Of a DNA stretch of 52,864 bases, positions 52,050 to 52,864 are shown in pieces (the stretch's first letter is position 1; each line of letters opens with the position of its first letter). Location of the stretch: NCBI GenBank assembly GCA_018268135.1, contig JAFDXD010000112.1:1-52864 (forward strand), read 5' to 3'. The notes under the pieces are model-generated. The model was not told the DNA's origin, searched no databases, and worked only from the letters and a program-made list of their open reading frames with translations. Position numbers and translations under genes: made by a program. Source of the stretch: Bacteroidota bacterium. Lineage in GTDB: Bacteria; Bacteroidota; Bacteroidia; Chitinophagales; Chitinophagaceae.

Positions 52050-52130
52050 GCACGCTTGGTGCAAATAGTGGCCGGGGGATTTTTTCACTGACAGGGGCTT
52101 TTTTAAAATGCTCGTCCTATCAGCAACCAC
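52050..52130 (-). promoter_or_regulatory. Structured leader of the arginine operon
   Basis: In minus-strand sense, GTGG (52130-52127) can pair with CCAC (52071-52068), enclosing CTGATAGG (52123-52116) paired with CCTGTCAG (52095-52088, one G-U). A separate hairpin GCAC/GTGC (52062-52050, loop CAAGC) follows. No T-run follows any stem, so this is not a simple intrinsic terminator. It occupies a leader of roughly 215 bases before the GNAT start and could be an RNA regulatory element or a conserved non-coding repeat. Confidence 0.4.
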
Positions 52131-52228
52131 GTCGCAGATGTAAAGTTATACCCCTTGAGGGATAAAAGGCTGTATGTAAAATTTCTTTTTTCAATGACTT
52201 TATTGGCCTTGTAAAAATATTACTGCTG

Positions 52229-52236
52229 CAAATGTA
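52229..52236 (-). promoter_or_regulatory. -7 promoter box of the arginine operon
   Basis: On the minus strand TACATTTG matches TAnnTTTG, 221 bases upstream of the GNAT start; no TTG is present at the expected -33 distance. It lies 69 bases after the GH3-family gene stop. I did not recognize an arginine-repressor box nearby. Confidence 0.4.
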
Positions 52237-52304
52237 AAACAATTATACAAAATCATGTAAAAAAATTAGTAAATATTTTGTTATGAAACGAGTGCAAAGG
52301 CAAA

Positions 52305-52864
52305 TTACCCCACATTAATTTTACTAAGCTCGTCTGCTATTTTTCTATCATTACCCAATCTTGGCACTTTATTTTGGCCGCCCAGTTTACCGATGCTTTT
52401 CATGTAATCTACAAATCCATTTTTTTTAATAGCAGTAATTTTTAACTTCTGTAAAATATTACCGGCAATTAAATCGTCATAGTAAACATTTTTGGCTCGT
52501 AAATTATCATCTAATTTTTCTGCAAAAGCATTTAAATCTGCAGGCATATTTTCAAACTCTATAAACCACTCATGATAGCTTTTGCCATTGGCTTGCGAAA
52601 TAAATGGCGCAACGGTAAATTCGGTAATGCGTATATTTTCATCTTCAGAAGCTTTTAATAATGCAGCCTCTACTTCTTCTACAATTACATGCTCGCCAAA
52701 GGCAGAAATAAAATGCTTGGTGCGGCCACTTACAATTACCCTGTAAGGTTGCAGAGATACAAACTTTATTGTATCTCCAATATTATATGCCCAAAGCCCT
52801 GCATTGGTACTAATAATGAGTGCATAATTTTCGCCAAGTTTTACATCTTTAAGCATTAATCTTG
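52305..52864 (-). CDS. GH3-family acyl-amido synthetase-like protein (partial, N-terminus outside window)
   Basis: The frame is open to the right edge (the codons before the internal ATG at 52856 are sense), so only the C-terminal 186 or so residues are visible. STNAGLWAYNIGDTIKFVS and RVIVSGRTKHFISAFGEHV match the GH3/adenylate-forming ATP-binding region (GDxI and SGR hinge), and VEEVEAALL the following segment. Plant GH3 enzymes conjugate amino acids to auxin or jasmonate; bacterial members, frequent in Bacteroidota, have unknown substrates. The C-terminus (KVPRLGNDRKIADEL) is typical of the bacterial form. Upstream of the arginine operon but separated by 296 bases. Confidence 0.85.
   Translation of the reverse strand, partial: RLMLKDVKLGENYALIISTNAGLWAYNIGDTIKFVSLQPYRVIVSGRTKHFISAFGEHVIVEEVEAALLKASEDENIRITEFTVAPFISQANGKSYHEWFIEFENMPADLNAFAEKLDDNLRAKNVYYDDLIAGNILQKLKITAIKKNGFVDYMKSIGKLGGQNKVPRLGNDRKIADELSKINVG

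Overview
The window is a 52.9-kb piece of chromosome from a member of the Bacteroidota, most likely a Chitinophagaceae-like aerobe. This rests on type IX secretion (T9SS) proteins (a PorP/SprF homologue, one type A and one type B C-terminal sorting domain), several TAnnTTTG promoter boxes, Bacteroidota-type LptD/OstA-like proteins, an OmpA protein with thrombospondin type 3 repeats, and an arginine operon built on the N-acylornithine carbamoyltransferase ArgF'. The DNA is AT-rich. I see no phage, complete insertion sequence, CRISPR array, rRNA or plasmid function; it reads as core genome with some envelope and secretion extras.

Layout. 1-10.2 kb: an OmpA/TSP3 outer-membrane protein cut by the window edge, tRNA-Arg(UCU), ung, plsC, then an envelope block (LptD-like protein, cell-wall amidase, MCE/MlaD protein, OstA-like protein) interrupted by a duplicated intergenic repeat. 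10.4-16.4 kb: a small secreted lysine-rich protein, a membrane pyrophosphatase fused to a C-terminal OmpA-like domain, and a BlaI/M56-peptidase pair preceded by an operator-like palindrome and a possible small RNA. 16.4-22.5 kb: PorP/SprF with a giant PKD/Ig-repeat T9SS substrate, then a small secreted protein and a kilobase of very AT-rich DNA. 23.6-31 kb: housekeeping genes (pyrE, Nudix, coaD, pyrB, pyrR, pruA, prfB); prfB carries the in-frame UGA of a programmed +1 frameshift. 31-39.3 kb: a 1641-residue T9SS-exported subtilase-like protease and an operon of dienelactone hydrolase-like lipoprotein, DUF4268 protein and an outer-membrane barrel. 39.4-43.7 kb: a small basic protein with its own leader and terminators, a queuosine-precursor transporter, a site-2 protease and dxr. 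43.8-52 kb: the arginine operon GNAT-argG-argC-argD-argF'-argB-argE-argH, all on the minus strand with overlaps or gaps of at most about 50 bases. The right edge holds the C-terminal part of a GH3-family protein.

How genes fit together. The arginine operon encodes the acylated route: glutamate is acylated (probably by the GNAT protein), phosphorylated (ArgB), reduced (ArgC), transaminated (ArgD), carbamoylated while still acylated (ArgF'), deacylated to citrulline (ArgE homologue), then converted to arginine (ArgG, ArgH). PyrE, PyrB and PyrR belong to pyrimidine synthesis and its control. The LptD-like, OstA-like, MCE, amidase, PlsC, RseP and barrel proteins all concern envelope assembly. The two giant surface proteins would be exported by a T9SS whose core genes lie elsewhere.

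Most worth a second look: the pyrophosphatase-OmpA fusion, the prfB recoding site, the structured leader of the arginine operon, the possible small RNA upstream of blaI, the duplicated repeat at 8.0-8.5 kb, and the protease whose usual HGT motif is replaced by a Glu-containing motif. I did not find a clearly new multi-gene system.
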